Notes: generated from the letters alone by a model not told the origin. A DNA stretch of 64,000 nt from Flavobacterium undicola (GCF_009909155.2 NZ_JAAAPM020000001.1:248001-312000); one strand, 5' to 3'. Shown: positions 35,532 to 45,326, counted from the first letter of the stretch. Translations and numbers: made by a program.

Positions 35532-36392
35532 ATGGCAAATTTAAAGGAAATCCGTAATAGAATTACTTCCGTTTCATCTACGATGCAAATCACATCTGCG
35601 ATGAAAATGGTATCTGCAGCCAAGCTTAAAAAAGCTCAGGATGCAATTACAGCCATGCGCCCTTATGCCGAAAAATTAACGGAATTATTACAAAGTCTTT
35701 CTGCAACTCTTGATGGAGGAACAGGGGAAGAATTTACTACACAACGTGAAGTAAAGAAAGTATTATTAGTAGCTATTACTTCTAACAGAGGTTTGTGTGG
35801 TGCTTTTAATACCAATGTAATTAAAGAAGCTAAAAATCGTGCAGCCTATTTTGCTGGGAAACAAGTAGACATTTTTGCTATTGGTAAAAAAGGAAATGAT
35901 GTTTTAAGCAAAACAAATACAGTAATTGACAATCAAAGTGCTGTTTTTGATGATTTGACTTTTGATAATGTTGCTGCTATTGCTGAAACATTAACTCAAA
36001 AATTTGTTAGTGGTGAGTACGACAGAATTGAATTGATTTATAACCAATTTAAAAATGCGGCTACTCAAATCGTTCAAAACGAACAATTTTTACCATTAGC
36101 TCCTGTGAAATCTGATTTAAATGTTACTGCTGGAGATTATATTTTTGAACCATCTAAAGAAGAAATTGTATTGACTTTGATTCCTAAATCATTGAAAACA
36201 CAATTGTACAAAGGAATCCGCGATTCATTTGCTTCAGAACATGGTGCGCGTATGACAGCTATGCACAAAGCAACAGATAACGCAACTGAATTGAGAAATC
36301 AATTGAAATTAACGTACAACAAAGCGCGTCAGGCTGCGATTACCAGTGAAATCCTTGAGATTGTTGGTGGAGCCGAAGCATTGAACGGATAA
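35532..36392 (+). CDS. atpG: ATP synthase F1 subunit gamma
   Basis: A 286-residue gamma subunit, the rotor shaft. The N-terminal helix (LKEIRNRITSVSSTMQITSAMKMVSAAKLKKAQ), the SNRGLCGAFN motif (about residues 83-92) and the C-terminal helix ending ITSEILEIVGGAEAL are all present. It is the last gene of this operon and is followed by a strong terminator; no atpD or atpC follows. Confidence 0.97.
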   Translation: MANLKEIRNRITSVSSTMQITSAMKMVSAAKLKKAQDAITAMRPYAEKLTELLQSLSATLDGGTGEEFTTQREVKKVLLVAITSNRGLCGAFNTNVIKEAKNRAAYFAGKQVDIFAIGKKGNDVLSKTNTVIDNQSAVFDDLTFDNVAAIAETLTQKFVSGEYDRIELIYNQFKNAATQIVQNEQFLPLAPVKSDLNVTAGDYIFEPSKEEIVLTLIPKSLKTQLYKGIRDSFASEHGARMTAMHKATDNATELRNQLKLTYNKARQAAITSEILEIVGGAEALNG

Positions 36393-36412
36393 GAATACTT
36401 ACTTTATATATT

Positions 36413-36445
36413 AAGGCGGTTGAAATTTTTCAACCGCTTTTTTTG
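36413..36445 (+). terminator. Terminator of the atp operon
   Basis: A 9-bp stem, GCGGTTGAA (36416-36424) with TTCAACCGC (36429-36437), extended by outer A-T pairs and followed by a T run to 36445. Confidence 0.9.
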
Positions 36446-36557
36446 TTTAATAAGCGAGCTGAAAAATACTATTTATCGTTTATTGAGGTTACTATATAAG
36501 TGATTATAAGAAAAAAAATCATTACAAATCCAATACTGATAAAACCAAAGATTTAGT

Positions 36558-36565
36558 TATTTTTG
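36558..36565 (+). promoter_or_regulatory. Likely -7 promoter box of the flippase gene
   Basis: TATTTTTG matches TAnnTTTG and lies 30 bp before the TTG start at 36596. No definite -33 element was found. Confidence 0.4.
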
Positions 36566-36595
36566 TTTTTGTAAAAACTAATAAGACACCACATT

Positions 36596-38071
36596 TTGGG
36601 ATTATATAAAAATCTTTTCAAACAAACAGCCATTTACGGACTTGCTACGGTTATACCCAGGATGTTTAGTTTCCTGTTAGTGCCACTGTATACTGATTTA
36701 CTTCCAAAAGACGAGTACGGGAAAGTCACCATTATATTTGCCTGGATGATTTTTTTCAATGTAATCTTGGCTTACGGAATGGAAACGGCTTTTTTTAGAT
36801 TTTATAACAAGGAAGAGAATAAAAAAGCAGTGGTCGAAACTTCGATGGTTTCTATCTTTTGGACCACCATTGTCTTTCTGGTTGTAGCGCTTTTATTTCG
36901 AACTACATTAGCTGATTGGTCTGGTATCGATTCCCAATACATTACGTATAGCATTTGGATTTTGGCATTGGATGCCTTGGTTATTATACCTTTTTCAAAA
37001 TTAAGAGCTTTTCAAAGACCGATGATGTATGCCATTATTAAAATTGGAAATGTATTGGTGAACTTATTATTAAGCGTCCTTTTTTTAATTTATTTACCCA
37101 AACTGGCGACGCTGAATCCTACGGGCATGATTAGTTCGTTTTATATAGAAAATTTCCAAATTGGCTATATTTTCCTTGCTAATATTATTGCCAGTTTATT
37201 GACTTTTGTAGTTTTGTCTCCTGATTATGTTTTTCTAAAATGGAAATTCGATTTCAGTTTATGGAAACGAATGATGGTTTACGGATTGCCAATTTTAGTT
37301 GCCGGAATTGCCTTTGCCATCAACGAGCAATTTGATAAAATTCTTTTAGACAAATTATTGCCTCAAAATATCGCTGCCGATGAAGTGGGAGTCTATTCCG
37401 CTTGTTATAAATTAGGTTTGTTTATGGTTTTGTACCGTACAGCTTATACGCTTGGAATTGAACCTTTCTTTTTTAGCCATGCTTCTAACGAAAATGCGCC
37501 GCAAACGTATGCGATGGTGACCAAATATTTTGTAATCTTCGGATCGTTTATTATGTTAAGCGTTATTGTTTTTGCCGATTTGTTTAAACGTTTAATGATT
37601 CTTGACGAATCTTATTGGGTAGCAATGAAGGTGGTGCCATTGATTATTTTGGCAAATTTCTGTTTGGGAATTTATACCAATCTTTCTGTTTGGTACAAAT
37701 TGATTGACAAGACCTATATTGGTGCTTATATTTCAATTGTGGGAGCTATTATTACTTTGGTACTTAACTTTTTATTAATTCCGTCTTATAGTTATTCGGG
37801 TTCAGCCATTGCAACATTAGCTGCTTATGGAAGTATGATGTTGATTTCCTATTATCTTGGAAATAAATATTATCCTATTCCCTATGATTTCAAAAAAATA
37901 GGGGGATATCTTGGCTTGTCTATCCTCTTCTCAGTGGTTTCCTTTTATGGTTTTAGAGAAAATTATTTTGTTGGAATTGCGTTGTTACTTTTGTTTCTCT
38001 ATTTCATCTACCACAATGAGAAAGCTACTTTGATGAGTATTCTTAAACGAAAAAATAATCTGCAAGGATAA
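36596..38071 (+). CDS. Polysaccharide biosynthesis flippase (Wzx/MATE-like)
   Basis: A 491-residue membrane protein with about 14 helices, of the oligosaccharidyl-lipid flippase / polysaccharide biosynthesis family. It starts [37 protein letters not shown] (residues 2-34), with the family's conserved Gln/Thr and Arg-Pro region. The start codon appears to be TTG at 36596; there is no suitable ATG before the first helix. It would flip a lipid-linked glycan across the inner membrane, together with dut and nucleotidyltransferase genes downstream. Confidence 0.82.
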   Translation: MGLYKNLFKQTAIYGLATVIPRMFSFLLVPLYTDLLPKDEYGKVTIIFAWMIFFNVILAYGMETAFFRFYNKEENKKAVVETSMVSIFWTTIVFLVVALLFRTTLADWSGIDSQYITYSIWILALDALVIIPFSKLRAFQRPMMYAIIKIGNVLVNLLLSVLFLIYLPKLATLNPTGMISSFYIENFQIGYIFLANIIASLLTFVVLSPDYVFLKWKFDFSLWKRMMVYGLPILVAGIAFAINEQFDKILLDKLLPQNIAADEVGVYSACYKLGLFMVLYRTAYTLGIEPFFFSHASNENAPQTYAMVTKYFVIFGSFIMLSVIVFADLFKRLMILDESYWVAMKVVPLIILANFCLGIYTNLSVWYKLIDKTYIGAYISIVGAIITLVLNFLLIPSYSYSGSAIATLAAYGSMMLISYYLGNKYYPIPYDFKKIGGYLGLSILFSVVSFYGFRENYFVGIALLLLFLYFIYHNEKATLMSILKRKNNLQG

Positions 38072-38103
38072 GCTTTGACTTGTTCCTGCATCAAAATAAA
38101 AAA

Positions 38104-38538
38104 ATGAAAATAAATATTATTAATAAATCGCAACATGCCTTGCCTAGCTATGAAACCATTGCTTCGGCAGGAATGGATTTAAGAGCTAATTTGACCGAAT
38201 CGATACTCTTGCAGCCTTTAGAAAGAACTATTGTTAAAACAGGTCTTTTTATCGAATTACCGATAGGTTACGAAGCACAGGTGCGACCGAGAAGCGGTCT
38301 GGCTTTTAAAAACGGAATCACCGTATTGAATAGTCCTGGAACGGTAGATGCCGATTACCGTGGAGAAATTGGTGTAATTTTAGTTAATTTATCTAATCAG
38401 GCTTTTGAAATTCAAAACGGAGAAAGAATTGCACAATTAATTATTGCTAAACACGAACGAGCCGAATGGTTTGAAGTCCAAGAATTATCAGAAACTTCAA
38501 GAGGAGCTGGCGGATTTGGTAGTACTGGAGTGAAATAG
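38104..38538 (+). CDS. dut: dUTP diphosphatase
   Basis: A 144-residue trimeric dUTPase that converts dUTP to dUMP. The five family motifs are seen: [35 protein letters not shown] and the C-terminal [10 protein letters not shown]. The ATG at 38104 gives the expected start MKINIINKS; a longer frame from 38080 adds eight implausible residues. Confidence 0.96.
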   Translation: MKINIINKSQHALPSYETIASAGMDLRANLTESILLQPLERTIVKTGLFIELPIGYEAQVRPRSGLAFKNGITVLNSPGTVDADYRGEIGVILVNLSNQAFEIQNGERIAQLIIAKHERAEWFEVQELSETSRGAGGFGSTGVK

Positions 38539-38601
38539 TGATCAGTTTTCAGTTTGCAGTTATTAAATCGGTTAAATTCTTTTAACAAATTTCAAATAAA
38601 A

Positions 38602-38686
38602 AATCCGTGGAAATCGTTTTAATCCGTGGCTAAAAAAATATTAAATCCTTCGTGAACTTTGCGAAAGCTTCGTGAACTTCGCGGTT
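38602..38686. repeat. Degenerate interspersed repeat (CCGTGG and CTTCGTGAACTT units)
   Basis: The gap between dut and the nucleotidyltransferase gene has two AATCCGTGG words (38602-38610 and 38621-38629) and two near-tandem 19-base units, CTTCGTGAACTTTGCG (from 38648) and CTTCGTGAACTTCGCG (from 38668). Such word salads recur between genes in flavobacterial genomes; no gene fits here. Confidence 0.6.
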
Positions 38687-38703
38687 AAAAACAATAAAAA
38701 AGT

Positions 38704-39714
38704 ATGAAAATAATAGTGCCTATGGCTGGTAGAGGATCTCGTCTACGCCCACATACATTAACCATTCCTAAACCATTAATTCCAGTTGCCGGAAAACCAA
38801 TCGTTCACCGATTAGTAGAAGATATCGCTGGGGTTTTGAATCAAGATATTGAAGAAGTAGCTTTTGTAATTCATGAAAGTTTTGGGGAAAAAGTAGAGCA
38901 GGATTTAATTGCCATTGCCGAAAAATTAGGAGCAAGAGGAACTATTTATTATCAAAATGAAGCTTTAGGAACAGGACATGCGATTATGTGTGCCAAAGAT
39001 TCACTTTCCGGTCCTGCAGTAATTGCATATGCCGATACTTTGATTAGAGCCGATTTTGAATTGGATCCAGCTGCTGATGCGGTGATTTGGGTAAAACAAA
39101 TTGAGAACCCGGAAGCTTTTGGTGTTGTCAAATTAAACGATAAAAATGAAATCATCGAATTGGTTGAAAAACCAAAGGAATTTGTGAGTGATTTGGCTGT
39201 TATCGGGATTTATTATTTCAAAGATATTGCTGTTTTGAAACACGAGTTACAAAATGTTTTAGATAATAATATCCAAAATGGAGGTGAATACCAAATTAAC
39301 GATGGTATCAAAAACATGATGGCTAACGGGAAAATCTTTAAAACAGGTGAAGTAAGCGCTTGGATGGATTGCGGAAACAAAAATGTTACTGTAGAAACTA
39401 ATTCGAGAATGCTTTCTTTCTTGGCAAAAGACAAGATTGATTTGGTTAACAAAAATATTAAACTTGAAAATTCAACTATCATTGAGCCTTGTTATATTGG
39501 TGAAGATGTAGTTTTAATAAACGCTACAGTTGGTCCAAATGTTTCTTTAGGAAACGGATGTCACGTAGTGGATAGCAGCATTAAAAACAGTTTGGTACAA
39601 ACGCATGCACACATCAAAAATGCTAATTTAGATAACGCCATGATAGGAAATCATGCTAGTTTTGATGGTCAATTTACAAGTGTTAGTATTGGAGATTATT
39701 CGGTGTTAGAATAA
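38704..39714 (+). CDS. Sugar-phosphate nucleotidyltransferase
   Basis: A 336-residue nucleotidyltransferase, activating a sugar phosphate (most like glucose-1-phosphate thymidylyl- or uridylyltransferases). The N-terminal GxGxRLRPxTxxxPK motif reads GRGSRLRPHTLTIPKPL (residues 9-25), the metal-binding Asp lies in IAYADTLI (about 108-115), and the C-terminal part is a left-handed beta-helix with acyltransferase-like repeats (about 255-336). The exact sugar and nucleotide cannot be told. A large hairpin lies downstream. Confidence 0.85.
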   Translation: MKIIVPMAGRGSRLRPHTLTIPKPLIPVAGKPIVHRLVEDIAGVLNQDIEEVAFVIHESFGEKVEQDLIAIAEKLGARGTIYYQNEALGTGHAIMCAKDSLSGPAVIAYADTLIRADFELDPAADAVIWVKQIENPEAFGVVKLNDKNEIIELVEKPKEFVSDLAVIGIYYFKDIAVLKHELQNVLDNNIQNGGEYQINDGIKNMMANGKIFKTGEVSAWMDCGNKNVTVETNSRMLSFLAKDKIDLVNKNIKLENSTIIEPCYIGEDVVLINATVGPNVSLGNGCHVVDSSIKNSLVQTHAHIKNANLDNAMIGNHASFDGQFTSVSIGDYSVLE

Positions 39715-39737
39715 TCTCGATCTCTAATAAAAAACAT

Positions 39738-39794
39738 TTTACCATTAAGAAATTAAGTTCATTGAGCTTAGGCTCTTAATTTTTTAATGGTAAA
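39738..39794. terminator. Large stem-loop after the nucleotidyltransferase gene
   Basis: A 20-bp stem with one mismatch (39738-39757 with 39775-39794) around a 17-base loop, which itself holds GAGC-ttag-GCTC. No T run of five or more follows the outer stem, so it is terminator-like but uncertain. Confidence 0.5.
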
Positions 39795-39827
39795 TTTATG
39801 AAGTACTTTGAAGTTTAATTGGTAAAA

Positions 39828-41177
39828 ATGAAAAAGGCAGTTTCTTTACTGATAATGGTGGTTTTGCTATGCAATTCGGCTTTGTCATGGGGACAAACTG
39901 AACCAGAAGAAATTAAACTCGAAGACAATAAATTTAAAGAGTATTTTTTCGAAGCTTTAAAGCAAAAGGGAATTGAAAATAACGATAAAGCTATTGTGGC
40001 TTTAGAACGTTGTTTGAAAATAGATGCTAATAATGCCACTATTTACCACGAATTAGGCAAAAATTATTTTGCTTTAAAAGACTATAAAAACGCCTATTCT
40101 TCATTCGAAAAAGCCAATACCTTAGATCCTAAAAACAAATGGTTTTTGATAGGGATGTATGATGTTGACTATGAAACTAAGGATTATGCAGATGCAGTTA
40201 AGGTAATTAACAAACTCATTCTATTTGATTCCAAGTTTAAAGAAGATTTGACTTCACTTTATATGAATACAGGCGAATTTGAAAAAGCCCTCGCGCTTAT
40301 CAATGAGCTGAATGAAACCACAGGTAAATCGGAGAGGAGAGATGCTTATAAACTTCAGATTTTGTCTCAAGGAACTTACCAGGATGCTGAGATAACTAAT
40401 TTGCTAAATCAAATCAATAAATATCCTAAAGAAGAGGCAAATTATATTTCGTTGATTTACTTGTATTCTAAAAAAGACGATATAGAAAAAGTCCTTGAAA
40501 CGGCTCGAAAATTAGAAGCTGCTGTTCCAAATTCAGAATGGGCTCAAGTTAGTTTATTTAAAAATTATTTGGTTAACAACGAGAGTGAAAAGGCTATAAA
40601 AGCCATGAACATCGTATTGGCCAGTACTAAAATAGACAGCAAAATAAAGCACAGAATTTTTAATGAATTTTTGATTTACGTTAATACTAATCCACAATTT
40701 ACACCTGATTTAGATAAAGCCATTGGTTATTTTGATGATGATAAAAATGTGAATGTAAATAAGGAAGTAGGCAAATATTATCACAATAAAAAGCAATGGG
40801 ATAAAGCGCTAAAATATTATCAGTTGGCACTTAAAAAGAGCAATCCCGCTGATGTAGAAACGAGTTTGCTTTTACTGGACGTTTATGTACAAACGAATGA
40901 ATTTGAAAAAGCGGCAAAAAACGCCAGCGAAATGATCGAATTGTTTCCTGCTCAAGCTCAGTTTTATTATTATGCAGGATTAGCCTATAATCAGTTGCAG
41001 CAGTTTAAAAAAGCAAAAGAAATGCTGGAAATGGGCATGGATTATGTGGTAGAAGATATAACTTTAGAAATTAATTACAACATCCAGTTAGGAGAAGCCT
41101 ATAATGGCTTAGGAGATGCTAATAAAAAAGAATTCTATTTTTCTAAAGCCAACGAATTATTAAAAAAACAAAAATAA
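39828..41177 (+). CDS. Secreted TPR protein
   Basis: A protein of about 449 residues with a signal peptide (MKKAVSLLIMVVLLCNSALSWGQ) followed by about ten TPR-like helix pairs (for example ATIYHELGKNYFALKDYKNAY and WDKALKYYQLALKKSN). The ATG at 39828 is preferred to the TTG three codons upstream. TPR proteins serve as scaffolds; no specific partner is evident. The order TPR - DUF4292 lipoprotein - EnvC-like protein, with gaps of 1 and 24 bp, suggests an envelope operon. Confidence 0.8.
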   Translation: MKKAVSLLIMVVLLCNSALSWGQTEPEEIKLEDNKFKEYFFEALKQKGIENNDKAIVALERCLKIDANNATIYHELGKNYFALKDYKNAYSSFEKANTLDPKNKWFLIGMYDVDYETKDYADAVKVINKLILFDSKFKEDLTSLYMNTGEFEKALALINELNETTGKSERRDAYKLQILSQGTYQDAEITNLLNQINKYPKEEANYISLIYLYSKKDDIEKVLETARKLEAAVPNSEWAQVSLFKNYLVNNESEKAIKAMNIVLASTKIDSKIKHRIFNEFLIYVNTNPQFTPDLDKAIGYFDDDKNVNVNKEVGKYYHNKKQWDKALKYYQLALKKSNPADVETSLLLLDVYVQTNEFEKAAKNASEMIELFPAQAQFYYYAGLAYNQLQQFKKAKEMLEMGMDYVVEDITLEINYNIQLGEAYNGLGDANKKEFYFSKANELLKKQK

Positions 41178-41178
41178 A

Positions 41179-41961
41179 ATGAATAAATTCTTAGCATTAT
41201 TAGCAATTGTCTTTATGTTTTCTTGTAAACCCAAGGCTATTGTTACATCGGCAACAGCGACGGCGACGGAGCCAGTCGATGAAATGAAAGCCGCTAAAAT
41301 AATAGACAATCATTACAGCAATAAAAATGATTTTTCTACATTATATATCAAAGCCAATGCGCGTTATGCCGATGATAAACAAGCACAAAATGTAAGTGCC
41401 GAGATTAAGATAAAGAAAGACCAACAAATCTTAGTAAGCGTTCGTTTTTTAGGAATAACAATGGCAAAAGCTTCTATAACACCGGCTTCGGTGAGTTATT
41501 ACGAAAAGATAAAAGGAACTTATTTTGAAGGTGATTTCAGCGCATTGAGTCAGTGGTTAGGAACAGATTTGGATTATAGTAAGATTCAAAATATGTTGGT
41601 AGGAGAAGCTTTGGATGATTTGAATAAAGGAAAATACACTAAAATTTTGCTTGATAATTTGTATCGCTTAGATGATGCAAATAATGGAAATACTCAAAAA
41701 AGCTATTATTTTAATCCAAATGATTTTAGTGTAAACAAACAAGAAGTAATCCAAAAAGCCGAAAACAGAACGATTCAAATTGCTTATCCGGAAAGAGTGA
41801 CTTATAAAGAAGCGAATTTGCCTTTTAGTATTGAAATTAAAACGGCTCAACCTAAAGGGAAATCGGAAATTAATTTAAATTACAATTCGGTTTCATTTAA
41901 TGAAGAACTTTCTTTCCCTTATAGTGTGCCAGATGGGTACAAAAGAATAATAATTAAGTAA
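41179..41961 (+). CDS. DUF4292 lipoprotein
   Basis: A 260-residue lipoprotein: signal peptide with lipobox (FMFSCKPK, Cys near residue 16) then a mostly beta-stranded domain of the DUF4292 family, which resembles the LolA/LolB fold. Seen are DFSTLYIKANARYADDKQ and FLGITMAKASITPASVSYYEKIKGTYFEGDF-type stretches (about 50-120). It may handle lipoproteins or lipid at the outer membrane; that is an inference. It starts one base after the TPR gene. Confidence 0.82.
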   Translation: MNKFLALLAIVFMFSCKPKAIVTSATATATEPVDEMKAAKIIDNHYSNKNDFSTLYIKANARYADDKQAQNVSAEIKIKKDQQILVSVRFLGITMAKASITPASVSYYEKIKGTYFEGDFSALSQWLGTDLDYSKIQNMLVGEALDDLNKGKYTKILLDNLYRLDDANNGNTQKSYYFNPNDFSVNKQEVIQKAENRTIQIAYPERVTYKEANLPFSIEIKTAQPKGKSEINLNYNSVSFNEELSFPYSVPDGYKRIIIK

Positions 41962-41985
41962 ATTTGCAAAAATATATTTTTTAAG

Positions 41986-43305
41986 ATGCCAAAATATTTC
42001 CTTAGCCTGTTATTTGTATGCCTGACTTCAACTATGTGGAGCCAATCGCAGCAAGAAAAGTTAGAACAACGTAAAGCTCAAATTCAAAAAGAAATTAGAG
42101 AGAATGAAAAGATGTTGCAAAACGTCAAGTCAAAGGAAAAGTCGGCTTTGAATGTTTTTTTGATTCAAAAAAACAAGATCAGACTGAAAGAAACGTTGAT
42201 TAATACTACCGAAAAGCAAACCCGACTTTTGTCTAACGACATGTATATTAATCAAGTGAAAATTAATAAGCTTAACAAGGAATTGAAAGCTTTAAAAGAA
42301 GATTATGCTAAGAAGATTGTGAACTCTTATAAAAGCCGTTCTGAGCAAAGTCGCGCAATGTTTATACTATCGTCTGAGAATTTTTTGCAAGCCTATAAAA
42401 GAGCACAATACTTAAAACAATATACCAGTTTTAGAAAATCGCAAGGAGAGGAAATTAATGTGAAGTCGACTGAATTGGTTACTTATAATGAAAAATTAAA
42501 GGTTCAAAAAATAGCCAAACAAAAACTAATTGTCGAAAATCAGAAAGAAAAACAAACTCTTGTAAAAGAAAAAATAGAGCAGGAGAAATTGGTAAATTCG
42601 ATTAAAAAAGATAAAAACCGAATTGTATCTGACATTCGAAAAAAACAAAGAGAATTTAAAACTATTGATGCTCAAATTAATCGTTTAATTCGTGAAGCTA
42701 TTGCCGAAGCCAATAGAAAAGCGGCTTTAGAACGTGCCAAAGCTGCTGCTTTAGCTGCCGAAAAAGCAAAATCATCTTCTTCTACACCAAAGACTACTAA
42801 AGAAATAAATAAGGAAATAAAAGAAACCGTTTCCAGAACCTCTGTGTCTTCGTCAAGAATAGAATTAACTCCTGAGGATAGAGTACTTGCTGATAATTTT
42901 AGAGCTAATAGAGGAAATCTTCCTTGGCCAGTAGAAAAAGGATTTATTTCATTAGGATTTGGTAATCAACCACATCCGGTATATAATACACTGGTTGTAC
43001 ATAACAGTGGTGTAGAAATCACGACTAATGAAGGAGCTAATGCCAGAGCTGTCTTTGGTGGAGTAGTATCAAAAGTAATGTTATTTTCACCGGTAAATAA
43101 AGCGGTAATGATTCAGCACGGGGATTATTTTACTGTTTATCAATTCTTAAGTTCTGTTTCTGTTAGCCAAGGCGATAAAGTAAGTATTAAACAAAGCTTA
43201 GGTAGAATACGTACTAATGGTGATACTGGAAAAACAGTTCTTAAATTCGTAATCTCACAGAATACAACTTACATTGATCCACAGATTTGGTTGTCAAATA
43301 GATAA
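41986..43305 (+). CDS. EnvC-like murein hydrolase activator (degenerate M23 domain)
   Basis: A 439-residue secreted protein: signal peptide (PKYFLSLLFVCLTSTMWSQ), a long coiled coil (about residues 20-270) and a LytM/M23-fold domain (about 310-435). In M23 peptidases zinc is held by HxxxD and HxH. Here the first site reads HNSGVE around residue 340 with Asp changed to Glu or displaced, and the HxH region reads LKFVIS with no His, so it should not cut peptidoglycan. This is the pattern of EnvC, which activates amidases in cell division. Confidence 0.88.
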   Translation: MPKYFLSLLFVCLTSTMWSQSQQEKLEQRKAQIQKEIRENEKMLQNVKSKEKSALNVFLIQKNKIRLKETLINTTEKQTRLLSNDMYINQVKINKLNKELKALKEDYAKKIVNSYKSRSEQSRAMFILSSENFLQAYKRAQYLKQYTSFRKSQGEEINVKSTELVTYNEKLKVQKIAKQKLIVENQKEKQTLVKEKIEQEKLVNSIKKDKNRIVSDIRKKQREFKTIDAQINRLIREAIAEANRKAALERAKAAALAAEKAKSSSSTPKTTKEINKEIKETVSRTSVSSSRIELTPEDRVLADNFRANRGNLPWPVEKGFISLGFGNQPHPVYNTLVVHNSGVEITTNEGANARAVFGGVVSKVMLFSPVNKAVMIQHGDYFTVYQFLSSVSVSQGDKVSIKQSLGRIRTNGDTGKTVLKFVISQNTTYIDPQIWLSNR

Positions 43306-43319
43306 TTGTATAAAACACA

Positions 43320-43346
43320 AAAAGCGAATCAATTTTGATTCGCTTT
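43320..43346 (+). terminator. Terminator after the EnvC-like gene
   Basis: A 10-bp stem (AAAGCGAATC 43321-43330 with GATTCGCTTT 43337-43346) with a six-base loop and a T run. The A run on the other side makes it usable for the convergent trio too. Confidence 0.9.
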
Positions 43347-43392
43347 TTTTATGTTCAGGCGTGAAGTTTTATTTAAGTATTTTAGACAAAAA

Positions 43393-44325
43393 TTACTGTT
43401 GCTGTTGTTCGGCATAATCCAATTGTTGTTGAAATTCAATGGAGTTTTTTTGCAATTCTACATCATTAATTCCTTCAAAATGCCTTCCGTCTTCGTATCC
43501 AATAGAAACACAAACAGAAAGTGTTTGTTTAGAAATTCCTTTGAAAGTCCCCTTTACAGGAGTACAATCATTGAAATTAATTCCAACCGATAGTTTGACA
43601 TGGTTGTCCATAGTCCAAATGTTATTAGTGGGATCAATGCCTAGCCAACCTTGTTTAGGAGTATAAATTTCAACCCAGGCATGCGTAGCGCCTTCGCCGC
43701 GAAGTCCACTTTCGTTAGGGCAAATATAGCCGCTTACATATCTTGACGGAATACCGGCAGTTCTTAAAAGTTGTAAAAGCACATGAGCAAAATCCTGGCA
43801 AACTCCTTTGCGATGACCTAATATTTCATCGACAGTAGTTTCTATATTGGTAATTCCTTTAGTGTAAGTAAAGTTAGTGTAGATGTATTGACTGCATTGA
43901 TAGGCAATGTCAATAATTGATTTGTTGGTACAATCAATTTCTTTTAGAATAGTATTAATTTCGTCTTGTTTTTTAATGCTTTCAGGATAACGAAGACGCA
44001 GTAAATAAATATCGTTGTGCAGATTCAAATCTTCGACCTTAGTGTCGTCTATTTCAGGAATTTTAAGCGAATGATTGACACGAACCAGCATTCGCGATTC
44101 GATCGTCATTTCGGTATGTGCTTCTAAGGTGTTAAAATTACCCACTCTGTTGCTATGATAATCGTTTGTTAAAGACACATTAGGGTTTTGAGAAATCAAA
44201 AGCTGGTATTGCAACACATCCTGATTTTCAAAGTTATGTGGAAACAAACGAATCTCGTTGATACTTTCTTTGATGGGTAAGTTGTATTTGTATTTTGTAA
44301 TATGGATGATGTTGAAAACTGCCAT
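43393..44325 (-). CDS. Transglutaminase-like protein of the ATP-grasp / alpha-E trio
   Basis: A 310-residue cytoplasmic protein with an N-terminal bacterial transglutaminase-like domain and a core transglutaminase fold. The catalytic triad is visible: Cys176 in GVCQDFAH, His215 in ATHAWVEIY and Asp231 in GIDPTN. It is the third gene of a leftward trio and starts five bases after the alpha-E gene. In the known trio it is expected to cleave or form an amide bond on an unknown peptide. Confidence 0.9.
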   Translation of the reverse strand: MAVFNIIHITKYKYNLPIKESINEIRLFPHNFENQDVLQYQLLISQNPNVSLTNDYHSNRVGNFNTLEAHTEMTIESRMLVRVNHSLKIPEIDDTKVEDLNLHNDIYLLRLRYPESIKKQDEINTILKEIDCTNKSIIDIAYQCSQYIYTNFTYTKGITNIETTVDEILGHRKGVCQDFAHVLLQLLRTAGIPSRYVSGYICPNESGLRGEGATHAWVEIYTPKQGWLGIDPTNNIWTMDNHVKLSVGINFNDCTPVKGTFKGISKQTLSVCVSIGYEDGRHFEGINDVELQKNSIEFQQQLDYAEQQQQ

Positions 44326-44330
44326 TTTTT

Positions 44331-45284
44331 TTAGGTATATGAAAAGAATAATTTAGAGAAATCCATTGAAAACTCATTCAGCTGATCTTTGGTGTTTTTT
44401 AAAACCTGCTCTAATTGTATATTGGTAAGATGATGGTAATCGGTGTATTCAACATAACTTTTCAATCGTCCAAATTGATTGCGCATCGTGCGTGCTTCCA
44501 TCAGATTATTATTTTTAAAAACACATTCTAAGTAGGTTTCTATTAGGCCTAAAGTAAATATTACCGAATGTGCAAAATCAGGATTGAAAATCACGTGTTG
44601 GATTACTTTTCGATTGTGCGGAATATTGCTATAGCTTTTTAGATACAATTCGTAGCCCGATAAAGACAATAATAATTTTCTCCAGTATAATAAATCTTCT
44701 TTTCCTTCCAGATTGTATTCAATTGGTGCATAATAAGATTGTGTCATGGAAATAGTTTGTAGGCATCTTTCGATATGTTTGCCAATACTCGAAAAACACC
44801 AACCTAATCCTCTGGGCATAGTAACATGAAAAATTCCATTGTAAAGCAAGAAATCCTTATTCAGTTTTGCCAAAATACTAATAGCTTCAGGCGTTTCCAG
44901 TCTTTTAGGCAAGTCAGGTGAATTGATGTAATGGTACATCGAATTGATGTGTTCCCAAAGTTCTTTGGTAATTTTATCCTGCGAACCTCGTGCATTTTCT
45001 CTGGCTTTGGTAATTAGATTCCGAACCGAATTGTTGTTTTTGTTGTCGCAAAGCACATATTTCATTACAAATTTAGTATCGTGCTGAAATTCAGTAATGT
45101 ATTCCGCAGGCAAATCGGTATAATATTTTAATAAAGGTTTGTATCCTTGATGATCATTAATCTCCTGGTCAAAAGACATGATATAAAGGGTGTTGAGGGT
45201 AAGCAACATCCCATCGGTTCTCTCCATGTATCGGTTGAGCCAAAACATTCCATCGGCTACACGACTGAGCATATTTACTTCCAT
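44331..45284 (-). CDS. Alpha-E domain protein
   Basis: A 317-residue all-helical protein with the alpha-E signature at the start (MLSRVADGMFWLNRYMERTDGML) and later AISILAKLNKDF and VIFTLGLIETYLECVF-type helices. It is always seen between a circularly permuted ATP-grasp enzyme and a transglutaminase. The start at ATG 45284 or four codons later is uncertain. Enzymatic function is unknown. Confidence 0.9.
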   Translation of the reverse strand: MEVNMLSRVADGMFWLNRYMERTDGMLLTLNTLYIMSFDQEINDHQGYKPLLKYYTDLPAEYITEFQHDTKFVMKYVLCDNKNNNSVRNLITKARENARGSQDKITKELWEHINSMYHYINSPDLPKRLETPEAISILAKLNKDFLLYNGIFHVTMPRGLGWCFSSIGKHIERCLQTISMTQSYYAPIEYNLEGKEDLLYWRKLLLSLSGYELYLKSYSNIPHNRKVIQHVIFNPDFAHSVIFTLGLIETYLECVFKNNNLMEARTMRNQFGRLKSYVEYTDYHHLTNIQLEQVLKNTKDQLNEFSMDFSKLFFSYT

Positions 45285-45326
45285 AGTTATTTTTTTAATA
45301 GTTTAAAAAACCAATTTCGACTTCAT

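Noticed and set aside
43351..43593. Rightward small frame after the EnvC-like gene
   Set aside because: It is antisense to the 3' part of the transglutaminase gene and begins beyond a strong terminator.
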